NCBI GenBank assembly: GCA_025716815.1
Contig: JAIXMN010000028.1
Location: forward strand, 310,001-374,000
DNA: 64,000 nt
DNA from: Dichotomocladium elegans
Lineage: Eukaryota; Mucoromycota; Mucoromycetes; Mucorales; Lichtheimiaceae
Reading direction: 5' to 3'
In this document: one piece after another, positions 1 through 13,800 of the stretch
Numbering within the stretch: position 1 is the first letter of the stretch
How the letters are laid out: every line of letters begins with the position of its first letter
Program-made: the position numbers and the translations under genes
Notes under the pieces: model-generated
What the model saw: the letters and a program-made list of their open reading frames with translations, nothing else
Databases searched by the model: none
What the model was told of the DNA's origin: nothing

Positions 1-726
1 GATATCATAACAGCTCCCGAGTAAACAGTGCAACCCTTATTTAGTAATTAACGGAGCGTTATAAGATTCTCAAATCTATGGAGAAGTTGTTCCATGATCT
101 ACCCGAGGGGAGCCTGGGTAATCTCTTCAAAACGGTTTAAAACGGCTCACTCTTATGTACTGCATCGAAGATATGCGAGCGACTTCTTTGTTTGTAAGTT
201 TATTAAAATACTACAGGAGCTCTCCTCGTACTTTAATATTCGTTGCTGTACACTACTGAAACGAGGATGTATTACTAATTGCCTCGATGATGCTAATGAA
301 TCCTTCCAAAAGAAATTTCACACTCTGATGTTATTGGCCAGTATATGCTATATCTGTCATCAGAACGTCTTTATTCTTTCACATATGGACATGCATAGCA
401 GAGAGCAGCAAGCTTAGATTACCCCTGCGAGATATATGACAATGTGCGCGAGGTAGTACATAAGTGCATGGCATCCACGCCCATCAAGGACATAGACATG
501 AGCGTCCTCGTTAAGTCACAAAAAATCAGTATCTGTATAGAGAAGGACTTAATCACCTGGTGCAACATCCTTTTTGTAATGTTGCAATGTCAGACCTAAG
601 AGGGACAGACTTTGATCGGTACTAGCGAATGCATCGACGTCTGGGCCTGAGACGATGACTGAGTGGTGTCGGGGATAAAAGAAAATCGAAATAGTTTTTG
701 GACGGATACCGTTGATCTTTCACAAA
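1..726. other. Left edge, no gene assigned
   Basis: No complete gene could be supported here. Two plus-strand open stretches are present: 94-417, and 418-596 in another frame. The second reads as an ordinary soluble protein fragment ending in a stop at 594-596. They could be exons of a gene that starts outside the window or decayed exons of an upstream paralogue, but I found no splice pairing with consistent phase. Confidence 0.3.
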
Positions 727-1543
727 ATGAGCACAGAAAACATGGATATGACCCCGCACATTCAGCCGCAAGACGAGGATTTTGACATTGATCAAACAGC
801 GAAAATGTGGATTCAAGAGCAAGTGGGGAAAGAAGTGGTAATTTCCAGACTGATCAATGGTCTTCTTGGTGATTCTGTGCATTCATAAATTTTTTATGCT
901 TAGAAAAGAGTCCGAGACGCAGGCTCAAGTGTGCTCGCGCTAAAGGTACGAGCGAAAAGTCTTCTCAGAGACGAAAAATAAGGTCTTATAAAAAAGCATT
1001 TCCTTTATTATGTATGCGGGGTGGGGTTTGTATGGTGTAGATTATAAATTGCGGCGTGGTCCCGAATTTTGACAAGAAAACAGCACGGGCAGTGAATCGC
1101 ATTGAGCTAGATACCAATATCGATCTTTCCAATGTTCAGCAGGTATTTGGATGCTTTTATATATTTACATAATATAATGAGGCTATTCTAATTTATACCT
1201 CGGTAGGTCATGGTATCGCCCGCTGTTTCGTATCCCTACAAACCGGATTTCTATTACGTAAACGTATGTCATGATCCTTTTGTAAGCGTAGCCCGAAAGG
1301 ATGTATTGATGACATATTATGATCTAGCTTATTCTGTTCACGGAGAAACCTATTCCTTTTCTCGCCCCATATCTCTATAAAGAGAGCGTGAAAGTCATCC
1401 AGCCAGAAAAGATATTTGATGAGGGACGGAAAAAGGTGCCCAGCAAAGAGGTAGTCCTAAAGAATGATATGCGGGAGTTCTTGTTTATCAACAAACGAGG
1501 CATTCGTGGACGCTTCACTATCCGAGAGTACCACAGTGTATAG
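727..1543 (+). CDS. Four-exon gene of unknown function (about 157 aa)
   Basis: The product is not recognised. The model is 727-868, 1084-1142, 1207-1263 and 1328-1543. The ATG at 727 opens the first exon. All three introns have GT-AG borders, and the phases (1, 0, 0) join without a stop, which is the main reason to believe it. The first intron (215 nt) is long for this window and may hide another exon. The protein begins with an acidic segment and has no predicted membrane helix. The last exon is basic and ends with INKRGIRGRFTIREYHSV. It could be a small nuclear or adaptor protein, but nothing in the sequence proves a role. The next gene on the same strand starts about 1.1 kb downstream. Confidence 0.5.
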
Positions 1544-2677
1544 TTTCATTTTATAATAATATAATAGATTTTAATGTTCAGTGGAAGCATGAATGTTTGA
1601 CATGTCGTTGGTTTGTTGAAGGCACAACGAAGCCCCTTCGTGTGAGTATACCGTTAATTTGGTCTGATCCGATCGGTGAACTACTAACCATTAGGCGCCA
1701 TGGTGGAGCCAGTTGATGTAAAGCTGAAAATAAGTTAAGAAGACAAACAGACAATGCTGTATTTCCTGCTTCGGTCCTTGATCGCTTAATTCACACAGCA
1801 TTTTCCTTGAGATATGAGTGACGACATGACGCAGTTATTGCGCATTACGGTTTATACAAAATAGATGGTCATAAGTCGTGATCTCAGGAGCAAGGCGAGA
1901 TGGTCGGATACCAGCAAACTTTGGGACTTATAAACAAGGCTATCTGGAAGCGACTAGGTGCTTGGATCGTTGCCTTTATGCATGACATAATCCATGGTAT
2001 GGAACAAACGCCGATTTATGACAATAATAATAAAAAAGACAGCGTCAGCAACGCTTATCTTCCCTGCATCTTGCGAATTACTAGGGTATACTTACTGTAT
2101 ATATCTCTAGTAAACAGATGAAGTGATACCTTGGATACATATTACGAAGCTCCGTTGTCATTGAAGCTGTTGTTGCTTCGTAAGTATCTTTAGTGTTACG
2201 TATTTGGTGGTTTATCACCAACGCATTCGAGACTAACGGCATTATACACTTCGCCGGGAATACAGGAACCACATCCTGTTGCTGTCACGATCGTTTCCAT
2301 ACTATGATGTCCATCGATGCACTGAGCGAGTGGACTGTAGGTGCTCTACTAATGCTGAAGGCATTGGTGAACAGCAACGAACTTAGCAAATTTTCTTGCA
2401 AAGGCTATGTATACTATCCAGATAGTATCCTGCGTTGCGGCAAAAGCATTGAAAGGGAATATGTTATTTTCTCCTCGTTGACAGGCATAATCCGTAGGTC
2501 CATGAAATAAAATAGACCACCCGCGTGGGAACGAAGGGAGTTAATGCAAAATTCATAGAAGCTTTATTTTTATGCTAATAAGTGCGCCGGGATACCAAAG
2601 AGAAAGCGTGCACGCGCAAGACTGGATTTGTTTTTTCTTCTCGCTTGTTCCTCTCCACATCTTTTATATGCGAAATA
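1544..2677. other. Intergenic, one unassigned ORF
   Basis: No supported gene. A plus-strand open frame at 2193-2510 (about 105 codons, no early ATG) follows a possible acceptor at 2190-2192 and could be a terminal exon. I found no partner exon upstream. Confidence 0.3.
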
Positions 2678-4608
2678 ATGGAGGGCATTCAAAACTTTGG
2701 CCGACGCCTCGCCCGAGGGCTTGTCTCATGGCGCAATCCTTTGAACCAGATTGATCCTCCCACTTATGAAGAACTCACAACTGGTGAGATGTCAAACCTG
2801 CGCATTCACTTCTATTGCATTTCGCATTCTAATTAACGTTCTTATATTACAATAGCAATAAGCAAGATATCGTCCGAAATTCTCAAGTCGCTTCAGCTAG
2901 ACCTCGAAGTTACTCTTCTAGAGAACCTAATTCTTGAAAAAGAATTTGAAGCCCAAAAGGAAGAGTCTAACATTCAGATTCAGGCCTTGATCGACGAGAA
3001 GGAAGTACGTCACACATTAACTTGATCACCTAAATACAGAGCATGGCTGAATAATGTCATTAAACATATGATCAGGTTGCCGAGGCCTATGCGAGGGCCA
3101 GCTTTCGAAAATTCGCGAAAGCTTGGTCAAAATGGTGTGATGTTAAAACAGAGAACGCTATCGCCACAGTAAGTAGAGAAACAAAATCTCATAATCTGCG
3201 TACTGAAGGCAATCGTGTCTTTGTTGCCCTGCAGCAAAATCTTGAAAATGATATAATCCAAATGAACCAAGAACAGCATGAAATGATCATCGAATTATTT
3301 GAAGTCCAGCGCCGTTCGCGCGAATTGGAAAATGAAATTTCCCTTATCAAATGCAAACAGTTACCGAAGCAACAAGAGCCCGAGATTGAACTTGAGTGTG
3401 GACAAGGATTGGTAAGAATCAAGTATGCCTTCGATGATGCAACGCTCATATATATACATATACATATACATATACATATATATATCAAGAACCCAAGCAT
3501 CGAGGAAGTGCAAGAAGAAGAACGGCTAGAAGTGGAAGAGGAGAATGTGATGGTCGCCGAGACAGAGTTTGGCCGAGACTTTGTCATGGATTTGGATGAG
3601 CAGGATCAGCGTACGTATATCAAGAGGGAGAAATCCTGAATTATTCCCTGACGCTTTTTGATAATGACATAGAACAAGCCGAGGTTATACAACAGCTTGT
3701 AAAGGACAACCTCAAGCTCCAGTCAACTTTATCTGAATATCAACAACGATACTTCTCTCCCGCCTTGCTGGACAATGAAAAGTATCAAAGTGAGCGTGAC
3801 CTCCTCGAAATTAAGCGAATATGCGACGAAAATATCCAACTCAAGGAAGAAAATGACGGATTGAAACGACAGGCACACCAGCGGTACATTTTTTTTGAGT
3901 ATAAGGGAAATCCATTTGCTTATACTACTCTTCTAGGGAAATCGGTTTCGAAAGAGTGAACCCAAGCAGCTCCAGAACTCCCATGAAAATTATAGGTGAA
4001 TTATTGCACGACCGTGAAGGCCGGGATGCAGCTGAAGAATGGGCCAAGGAGCTTGCATTCGAACTCAAGATCAAGGAAACAAATGAATATAATCTAACAA
4101 AGACGGTACGTATCTCCTACGCAGTGTTATTCGAATATTGTCTATCTATGTGCTCACCGTGCTATCCAGATTGATGATCTCAAAAACAAAGTAGCTATGC
4201 TGAAGGAAGCAAAGCATTCCGCAGAAATCAAGAAGGAGGCTCTTGTGCACGACAAAAGAATGGTACAGATGCATTGCGATTTGTTGGACCAACAGTTGAA
4301 AGTAAGCATCGTGGACACGGCACAAAATGGGACCCAAATCACCATTTAACTCCGTTTGTCTGTAATGGGCCATGTCCCAAATGGAGGAGGCGAGCCTTGG
4401 ATCAGATAATAACAATATAAAGTACCCAATGACCAAACGAATCGAAGAGCTTGAAGGACTTCTTAAAAAGTTCCAGGAAGAAGCTGAAAAAGCGAAACAA
4501 GAAGCTGTCACCGGTAAACTATCGTCTGTCAGGGAACAGGAACTAAGACTTAAGGAAAATCCAGCTCTAGGTGAACAACACATCCAACTAAAGCGACCGT
4601 CCCTTTGA
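2678..4608 (+). CDS. Nine-exon coiled-coil protein (about 459 aa), function unknown
   Basis: The exons are 2678-2783, 2856-3004, 3076-3168, 3235-3411, 3490-3610, 3673-3883, 3937-4105, 4170-4301 and 4387-4608. Every junction is GT-AG and the phases are consistent from ATG to TGA, giving 460 codons including the stop. The acceptor of the last exon is the least certain. After a short N-terminal basic segment (about residues 1-35) nearly all of the chain is charged, Leu/Glu/Lys-rich heptad-like sequence, as expected of a long coiled coil or filament-forming scaffold. Examples are runs such as LILEKEFEAQKEESNIQIQA and FEVQRRSRELENEISLIK. There is no signal peptide and no recognised catalytic motif. 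A tether, spindle-pole or septation scaffold is possible, but this is inference from composition alone. Intron 4 contains a TATACA-type microsatellite, is 78 nt long and has no in-frame stop, so its retention would add 26 residues without a frameshift. Confidence 0.65.
3448..3485. repeat. (TATACA)n microsatellite inside an intron
   Basis: Roughly four tandem copies of the hexamer ATACAT, bordered by TA dinucleotides, fill the 3' half of the intron at 3412-3489 of the coiled-coil gene. Length variation here would alter intron size and possibly splicing. Confidence 0.8.
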
Positions 4609-7600
4609 CCGTTCGACGAGAACGGAGAACTTTTACGATTATTGACGTCTGATGGGATAACTGGCAAGAGATGCAGGTATGATAGCGATGAGGACGAGAT
4701 CTACAATAATAGCATTGTACGCATTAAGAATAGGAAAGGAGATTTATTATGAAACTTTGGAATAAAACACGATCTTTAAAAACCATCTTCTTTTGCTGTT
4801 AAACATGTCACAGAGATACAATAGGGAACATAAGCTAAAGGATATGTAGAAAGGAATACATAGGTCATCGGCTCACGTCTGAAAGACTCTAATCCTGCAC
4901 CCTTGGTTTCCATATCCAAGTTCACATCCTTATATACCATGTCTAATACTGAATCGTTTTACGAACCTTCCCAAGCCAATTCATATAAAAAAAAAAACTT
5001 GATAAAGACGAGGATCATCAACTTTACAAACCCTGGATCTGCGTCTCGGAGGATCCAGCGGTTTGGTAGAGACCAAAAAAGTGAGGTGCTGTTAGCACGA
5101 GAATTTTCATCAGCACCGAATCCAAGCTTCTGCGGATGCGTGGTTCAATGGAGGCATAGTACGCCGAGTAGCGAAAGCGACACATCGGTTTTGTGATCGC
5201 CGGCTTCGATAGCTCCATCCCTCCTGATACCACTTCCCAAGAGATTACCGCGCTCCTAAGTAAACACGTTCGTTGCCTTTGAAGTACAGTCACTTGGCTC
5301 TTAAACCTCCCATGTGTTATGTATCTTAGTCGTTTTGCTCAATCTCCCATCCGTACTTCATGGAGAGCAAAGAAAAACGAAGATAGGAGTTGGTCAAGAA
5401 TTAGCTAATTTCAAGGTAACAGTAACAGCAACCATTGACTATCTAAAGAGAGAAAACACGAAAAATGTTATTTCTAGTACGAAGATGAACTGTATCATGT
5501 CATCGAAGAGTGGTAGCCTACAGTGTCTGACCCTATGAACCATGGCCTCGACGAAGGAAGTATATTTTCTTCTGTCTCTTTGTTCCCAGTGTCGAATATA
5601 CCGTTATGTATCTTCAGCAGGAGCTATGGTATTATCGCTATGTGTATCCATGAGCGAATAAATAAAAATGGACATATAAGGAAACTAGGTACAGGCATAG
5701 CTGCGAATTGGTGAAAAGAGTCGTGCTGGAAGGCATAGACCAGAAGGGATTAAGAGCTTTGAGCTGCATTCTTTACTATGAAATCATGGCATCTCAAGGG
5801 GCCATCAATCCTTCTCGTAGCCAAGCTTGATGCAGCCACCACAAGGAAAGCGAGCTCTTTCCATCGCGACATTCTTCATTCTGACTTTCTTGCCGGTTTT
5901 GATCTGTATGCGGTTATGTATTTACTGTAATAGACACCTTAGTCACAGCATTATGTAAATTCGCCTACTTTTTATTTAACCGTCTGAAAGGACTGGAAGC
6001 AGCAATATTGGGACCAATGAGCACATGTTTTTTCACCAATATCTCCAGTATTAATATTAGAAATAACTACTGAGACGGCGAGGATAGTGTCTTTTATCGA
6101 ATGAATCGATAACAGGTACATTTGCCTTCGAGAAGAAATCCTGCAAGAGGGTGGAAATATGGCGCATGAAAGTTAGAATAAATTTAGTATGACGATGTAA
6201 ACAACGTCATATGCGAAAATATTCCCGAGAGTCCTGCGCTTTGACTTACCCATAAGGTGGCTCTATGTATTATCCGCACTAACTGGCACCGAAAATCACT
6301 ACTATCGGCGCTCATGGCCTAGCCCTCTTCATCTCACCCTTCATCCACTGGCTCCGGCGATCTATCCCTTCTTGCTAAATGTCTGACAGCCTCAATAGGT
6401 GCTCACCAAAACCTGTATGGCACCAGACTATCTGCATGAAATCCCATCAGAATATGGAGCCTATCCAAACAGGCTTCTGCATCCTGATTTCACAATCGAT
6501 GTCGAGCGGCGCTGCCGGCCACGCCTGCTATACAGGCTTAGTTTAAGCCTTATAGAATATAAGCAAATGTTGGATAATCATTACTAATTTTGAACTCTTC
6601 CATCTAATAAAACTTCATACTGTAGCAGACCATGGGAGATGACATTGGGGATTCTCGAGTTGTTGGCAGAGCCACGGCCCTTCAAGGCGACTTGAGAAGA
6701 TATTAGAATTCAACATCACGGACTGACTCGTGAAAATCTAGTGTTCGGGGCGAGCCAACCACCCATCATGAGTATAACATTCGAACCAAACTTGTCACGT
6801 ACAATCCTTTTGTCCGTTTGTGTTGAAGTATGCTGAAAGATGGAACTTGGGGGTCGGCATGATGGGCGGTGATATTTAGATAGAATTTCTCGAGGATAGG
6901 TTAAAGTCCCGGTACCCTTCAAGGCCGGGAATGCTCACCAGCAACGCTTCTCTTGCCACGCGTTGCTTCAGGACCTTCATCCTTGAGCTGTTCTAGTAAC
7001 CGAAGGTGCTTTTCGATCTTGCGAACGTTTTGCCGTTGCGGGCTGATGCATCAGAACTTTGATGGGCTCCCAGTCGGTATCTAGAGCTCTCGGCGACGTA
7101 GAGAAGGTCCCTCCTAGTAGGGTCTATGACAACGCACCTACAGGAGGTGACCTTGCGTTCCTGAAATGTCAGCATGCTGAAATGGTTGGACCCTATTTCG
7201 GCTCTCAAGTATTTTGCTCAGTATGATGGCGATTGTCCGTTCAACCTCCTGGAAATGGTAATGCCCATTTATTGATATTGGTTGCGTCGTCGAAATGGAT
7301 CGTGCTACCTTCTTCAGACCGGATAAAATTGGAGTTTAGGCGAATGTCTTCACTCCAGAGAGTCATCTTTTCTGGTGATATTGTGTCATGACCTTTTTAG
7401 GATGCGTGGCAGAAATTTCGTTTTATTAATTTGCAAATGGCAAGGACCGAAGATCGGTGAAGAAGATACATCTTATTGTCCCAAGCGTAAAGCATTGCTG
7501 ATAATGTTTAGCACTGACTGTCCTCAAGGTGTTCGTCCATAAACCTCGTCGATCAGTATTTAGCAATCACCAAAATTGCTATCAGGTGAGTTGTCCCTTA

Positions 7601-8559
7601 CCCAGCACGAGCAATCACATTTCAGAAAAGGGCTTCTCGTGTATGAACTGTTGGGGTCAGAGAGGAGTTCATAACCCAGTTTCCGAGAGAAAATAAACTT
7701 AACTATGCTGTAAACATCCGTTGTTGTCCTCTGGACCGAAGCCATCAAGTCTACCAACGATTGGTGGTAGCGGTAGCTCCAAGCAGGCACCGCGCGTGGA
7801 GGTTTTGACGGCAAACATGACGTCAAGGGAACCTAAAGCTGTGTTGGGCAGGGTTCACACTTCTCCTGGGAAGGTAGATACATTGTTCCTTTTTTTTTGA
7901 GATGAATATGATGCTGTTTTAAGTACCTCTAAAACAAATATAAATTAAAAGCCTTAACCTTCGATTTCTTATATTTCCTGCTTTTTCTTGTTTCCATGAT
8001 TTATGAAAAAGACAAGAGCTCTAAGGATGAAGGAAAAGGCGAATGTTGCACGGGCTGTAGAGAAAACGGCTTGACTGTAATCCCATATTTATATTTCTTC
8101 AAAGAGTTTTTTTTTTAAAAAAAAATCAAAGTCGCAGAAGCACAAAGGCGTAGCATAAGAAAACTTTGCAAACCCACCTCCACAATTATTGTCGCGACCC
8201 TATATCCATCGATACTTCCTCCGATGGACGATACGACGCGCAATGGCATATCATCCACCTGCGTGGCTCTAGGGAAAACAGCTCGTTAGTATCGATATCT
8301 TCAAAAATATAATAGCTGCTTCAGGGATCTGAAAGACGGAAAGCTATAATAATGAAAACCAAATTCTTTGAAATCACCTCAGCCTTAAGATATCAGTGTT
8401 TCATTGGTTTGTGCGATTATTGGGACGCTTTTAAAACATCTGTTTTGCTTTTGTCACTTTTACTCCCGCCTTCGGTACCATAACCAATGAGAAAGAATTA
8501 TTCAATGTTGCTTCTCATCTTAATATGTAATTTAGACTTTTCAAGCTAACCCGACTTTT
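4609..8559. other. Long AT-rich intergenic region, no gene supported
   Basis: Only short, unrelated open frames occur on both strands (for example 6716-6922 and 7560-7826 minus), with no spliceable chain of exons and no recognisable domain. It may be decayed transposon or old intergenic DNA. No repeat matching the rest of the window was noticed in this part. Confidence 0.4.
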
Positions 8560-9180
8560 TCTAAGACCAATATCAGGCATGTCTGTTCGGAGCGCCTAGT
8601 CTAGGCGCGAATGGAACTTTGCATCACTATCCCTGTCTACGAGCCTTTTTTAATGGCAGGTTGCATTCGTTTTCCATTATTCAATGAAACATCGTTTTGG
8701 ATACTTTTTTCACAAATCTCCAAAACAATTGTTCCATAAGTTAGTCACGTATTTTAATATAAACCTTTATGTTCTTCTTTAATAATATGTTGATGATCCG
8801 TCCTTCTTTTTTCTTTAGAATATTTCAGGTCCGTTTTTATGCTGCAATAGTTATTGTTACGCTAAATGGATATCTATCCCTAGTTCTCGTGTAGTAGCTG
8901 ATGGACTGAAAACCTTCTCAACCGACAGTTTGAAAATCTGAAAATGAACTTGGTTCTGCATCAGAATATCTGTATCATTTTGCTTGTGAATATGAGCAGC
9001 AACAATCTTAGAGTTGCCGCTGCACGATTTGCTATTGCAGCTATTTTGAGAAGGGGGCGAACAGAGTGAATAAAATCCACATCCTTGTCAGCAACATAGT
9101 CCATAGACTCAAGGATACCATGCTCATCAACAACGCGATTCTATCCATCTTCGCAAAGAAATCGAATGCTCATCTGGCCT
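8560..9180 (-). pseudogene. Decayed DDE-transposon relic (same family as 17480-18720)
   Basis: Several blocks match the better-preserved relic at 17480-18720 in the same order and orientation. One is the stretch around 9085-9165, which includes TGCTCATCAAC, and matches 18640-18715. Another is 8650-8715, which matches 18150-18215. A third is 8895-8945, which matches 18415-18460. No open frame remains, and point changes and small gaps are frequent, so this is an old copy. Assignment rests on the match to the relic that still encodes part of a DDE transposase. Confidence 0.55.
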
Positions 9181-10866
9181 GTTGGATGTCTATAAAGATT
9201 GGCAGGCGCAGAGAGCTGACGTACTCTTGCAACGGCAATCCTTGCATCTTGAGACTTACTGACTCTGATCGTCAAAATACAGTATATGCGACATTTAATT
9301 TGTTATCGTGCGCAAAAGTTACTGGGCAACCACATGCAATGCTTGACATTAAACCGCGTAAGGCGTTTTGCTTTGTACAGTCTACCTTATTTTAGAACAA
9401 TAACATTACTTTCATGTACCTCATGTAAAAACATAAAACTTGGATGATAAACGCTTGGCGCACCTCCTAGACCTCATGTCCTATTTTGAATTTTGTCATT
9501 CATTATTTCAGCGAAGAGCTCCTTACCAATTAGCTATCTCATCGAAGATATACAGTGACTGGTAATTACTTAGGCATTTAGTACGGTTCCTGCCTCTGGC
9601 GTTACGAGCAATAGTTTTAAATAGCTCAATGTAAAGTGTTCATATGTTACGACAAGATATCTTTTAAGTTCAAAGGTCTCAGAAACACGGACCAGATAAT
9701 ATTGTAAAATGACGTTAAGCATTAGCTCTCAAGGAGTACAAAAATCGTGCATTGTTCATTAAATAGCCGAGTTTTCCTTTTATATTTGTTTGGATTAATG
9801 AGACCTCATATATTAGGTGCGTGAAGAGGCATGGTAGAAGAAACTCCTTAGCAGCGGGTAATAAACCTTGGAAATCCCCTAAGTGCTAAACAATAGATTT
9901 AGTATGTGATGCAAAGCAAGGAGATCTTAAAACCAAACGTCCCAACTTATATTAGGCGGCAAGTTAAAGAAAAATAGCATTAAGGGGTGAGTATGTTGAT
10001 CAGATAAACTTACCTTTTGACCATTTCTTGGTTCAGGATTAGATCACACGCAGCTACATTTTTCGTGCTGTGCTTCTTCACAGATCAAGCTTTAACCTAC
10101 TACCGGAACTAGCGTCCCAAAAAGAGCCGCTTTGCATAACAAATGATTACGGGAAGTACAACCAGAGATGTACAGAAGATGTTCCTCAAGTCGTGTATGA
10201 ATTTGACATAGCATATCGAAAATAAGAAAATGCAGACTAATCAGGTCTGTTGAATAAATAGCAAAGCCCCATAAAGAGCTGTAGAATATACTGCAACGCA
10301 CTTTATCTTCTCCTCAAAGCTCCTGCTAATCCTACAAAATCCTGTAATAACGGGAATCGCTGTAAACTATCCGACATTGGGGGCGCGGAATTGAAGTTGT
10401 GATCCCCAAGAGTGAATAATACAGCGAAGTACAAGCTGCATTCAGCAGTGGTACAATTGAAATTGGTCGATACGCAACAATATATCTGTAGAAAAAGCAA
10501 GTCTATACGAGCATATCGATTTGTCCATTCGCGCAAAGCTCTCATTTAAAGAGAACGCTGATAATCAATGTACATCTCTGTAATTTGGTACATCTCCTAT
10601 TTCATTCCAATTGATCGCCGATGCCACCTGTACACGCACCTTGGTTAAACCTAAAATGCTACCATGGTTATCTCGTTAGGTTTAGCCACTCAGGTTTGAA
10701 GATGAAAAAAGAACGCTCTGCTCCATGTGCCTGAACACCAAAAATGCAACACGTCGCACAATAGACTTCGTCCCAAGCTGCGCGTTATTAAAAATGATCT
10801 CCTTTCTACTTTGCGGTCTTTTCTCTTTTCTCTTTATCTTACTCTTTTTTTTGCGTGAAGGAGCCG
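9181..10866. other. AT-rich region upstream of the Sec7-PH gene
   Basis: No gene supported. The short minus-strand frames at 10092-10301 and 10303-10545 show no family resemblance. The last about 100 bp (10790-10860) is pyrimidine-rich on the plus strand, which would suit a promoter or 5' leader of the following gene. Confidence 0.4.
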
Positions 10867-13800
10867 ATGCACCAATCGCGCATGGCCCCGTCTGCGGAAG
10901 GCGGGAATCATCAACAAAACAGATCGCGTTCGGCAACTCCTACATCCTGGCACCACAATAATTCGTCTTCGGTCATAGACAATTCACGACTGCAATCCTC
11001 TTTGACCTCCACTTCCACATTCCCATCTCGAAACGGTTTTGAACCCAACGTAAATAAACCAGTCATGCTTTCCCCTTCGACCTCGATGCCACCCATTCAG
11101 CAGCAGCAACAGCAGCAATCTTCTGCACCTCAGCCACAACCTTCCAAAACTGAGCTGGGACGCTTTCCCGCTTACGGTCGATCTGAACACAGCGTCCCTC
11201 TACGAGGACAGACATCATCCTCACCAGGTGCACTCATAACGACTAGCAGAGACGATACTTATCCCAAAAAGGTAAATGCGCTCAAATTCTCGTGCAACCA
11301 AAATCAACATTTTATGTCTGTGTAGCCCAATCAGAAGAGTAATATGTCTGGGTTTGGGAAACTCTTGAAGAAACTTGGGAGCAAGGTGAGTAGATTCTTC
11401 GCCAAATTGCAAGAGCCGTACGTACTGACAGTGATGAGGTCGGTAGTCGGCCGACGACGAAGTGTTGGTGGTTCAGAAGCGCAACAGACATAAACCAACC
11501 CCTATCAATCTTGATACGGGACATCCGACGTCCTTACGCAACCCATACAATATACCACTTGCCCCTCCAGCACCCCCGCCACCGGAAATACCCTCCATTG
11601 AGCTTGGCCAACGCACATACCTTCAACCAGAATTACGCAAAGGGTTACAGGAATCAGACAGTCTTCTTTCAACTATTCCTGCCTCGCTACGAACACAACC
11701 ATCTTTTTCATGCCCGAGCAAAAATGGGCCGACTTCACCTCCTCGCACGCCTTCACCTTCAAGCTCTACCATCAGGAGCCATGCGAACCAATGTAATCGA
11801 TCTATACCTTCCGATATTTCTTCCCCATCTCCTTCCACAGGATCGTCAGCACCTAACAAAAAACCATGCTCAACTCCTCCACGTGGTATTCTAAGAAACG
11901 CCAGCGAGAAAAAAATGAAGAGCATGCATGTAGAACCAGCAATCAGCATGTCAAACTGTCCTGCGGAGCATAATATCAATAGCAATTACGATACAAATAA
12001 TAATTTTACAGAGACGAAAGCGTCCCCCCTAACCTCTGAACCCCAAAAGGATCCCGACGACAGAATTGAGAACGGCGATAATGACGTTGACGATGACGAA
12101 TCCTCGAATCAGACACAGCGCTTTTCGAGCTGGTCTTACGCTTCCACCGGGAAATCATCTGGGACATATTCTCTCTATAGTACCTTTGGTCCTGAATCCC
12201 AGCCTCCCAGCGATAGCGTGCTGGAACTAGAAGGCGGCGAGGATGGGAAGCATGAGAGTGAGCAATCAGAAAATAATCAACAGACTGCCCGACGCGACCA
12301 AATGCAGGATACATCAATGATTAATCTCGCCCAAATTGTAGCCAATAATTTACGATGCAAAAGCCCTGCCCGCGTGATTACACCTGAACCTGAAGCGGAG
12401 GACGAGGGCGAAGACGAGGGCGAGGACGACGATGACGACGATGACGACTCGGATAGTGACAACGATATTTTTGTGGATGCAACGGGATTGTCACAGGAAG
12501 ATATTGAACGTGAGAAGGCTGCCGGCAAACGTTTATCTAAACGGCTTTCCAAGCGATTGAGCGGGAATCATTTTGGCAGTGCCGGTGGATTGTTAATGAG
12601 CATCAACTCTCCACCACCTTTGCCCGCGTTACCGCCGAAATCTAGTTCTCTGTTTCCTCAATCCCCTCCTCGCGTTCCTGACGTTATACCTTGCTCAGCT
12701 GGTATAGCTGATATGAAGGAATCTAAATCTGAGAACAACTCCTTACCGAACCCTGTGCCGTCCAAAGCAGAGGAAACTGTACTAGCAACATCGGGATCCC
12801 AGACAAGCGACACCTTAAAAGAGCCAGAAGCTGCTGCTATAAAAAGTTCAGAAGACACTGCATATTCCTCCATTTCGGCAGCCACCACAGCTCAGACCAT
12901 GCGCAAAGACGATCCTGCTGAAAAGGTCGACATCAGCACGGCTCTATCTCCACCGCCGCGACGACCTCTCAGTCAGCGCCGCAAGCGATCTTTCTATGAT
13001 CAATCAGGTTCTAATCAAACTGAAGCTGAGCTACCTGAGATACGCTTCGACGACTCTCTACCGCGTGACGGCGAGGCGCGTTTCGCAGCGCAAAAGTTAT
13101 GGGAAGGAGACGAATCGTTTGTCCCAAAAAGTCGTGCTGCAGAGTGGTTAGGTCAAGGGTAAGCCATTGCAATCAGATCCACTCTACTCTTTCCAATGAT
13201 CTGATGTAGTGTGCTCTTAGCAAGCCACTCAACTCGAAAGCACTAGGATATTATATGGAGAACTTTGAGTTTTCGGGAATGCGAATTGATACCGCCTTCA
13301 GAAAATTGTGCAGCAAACTCTATTTTAAAGCCGAAGCACAGCAAATCGATCGGATTCTCGAAGTGTTCGGAGAAAGGTTTTGGGCATTGAATCCGCGATG
13401 TATATTCGGCAGCAAAGGCAAGTCAATTTTATATTTGAGTACTAGAGCTAGCTGCTCACTCACGTATCGAAGATATCGTATATGCTGTCGTATATTCATT
13501 ATTGCTACTTAATACGGACCTGCACGTCGCTCAGGGGAACCATGCACGCATGACTCGACAAGCATTTGTACGTAATACTATGCTGACGATCCAGGAACAA
13601 GTGAGAGCAATGCCCGCAGAAAAGAAGCGTGCGGGTCATCTTTTCACAAAAGCTTGGGAAGCAGACATGGAAACTTGCTTAAAGGTGAACAAATCATGCC
13701 ACAGGTGGGACACGAATTATTCACACTATAGTTATCTAGGATCTGTACACTTCTGTAAAGCATAACCAAATCCTACAACCGCTTGATCAGCAACATCAAC

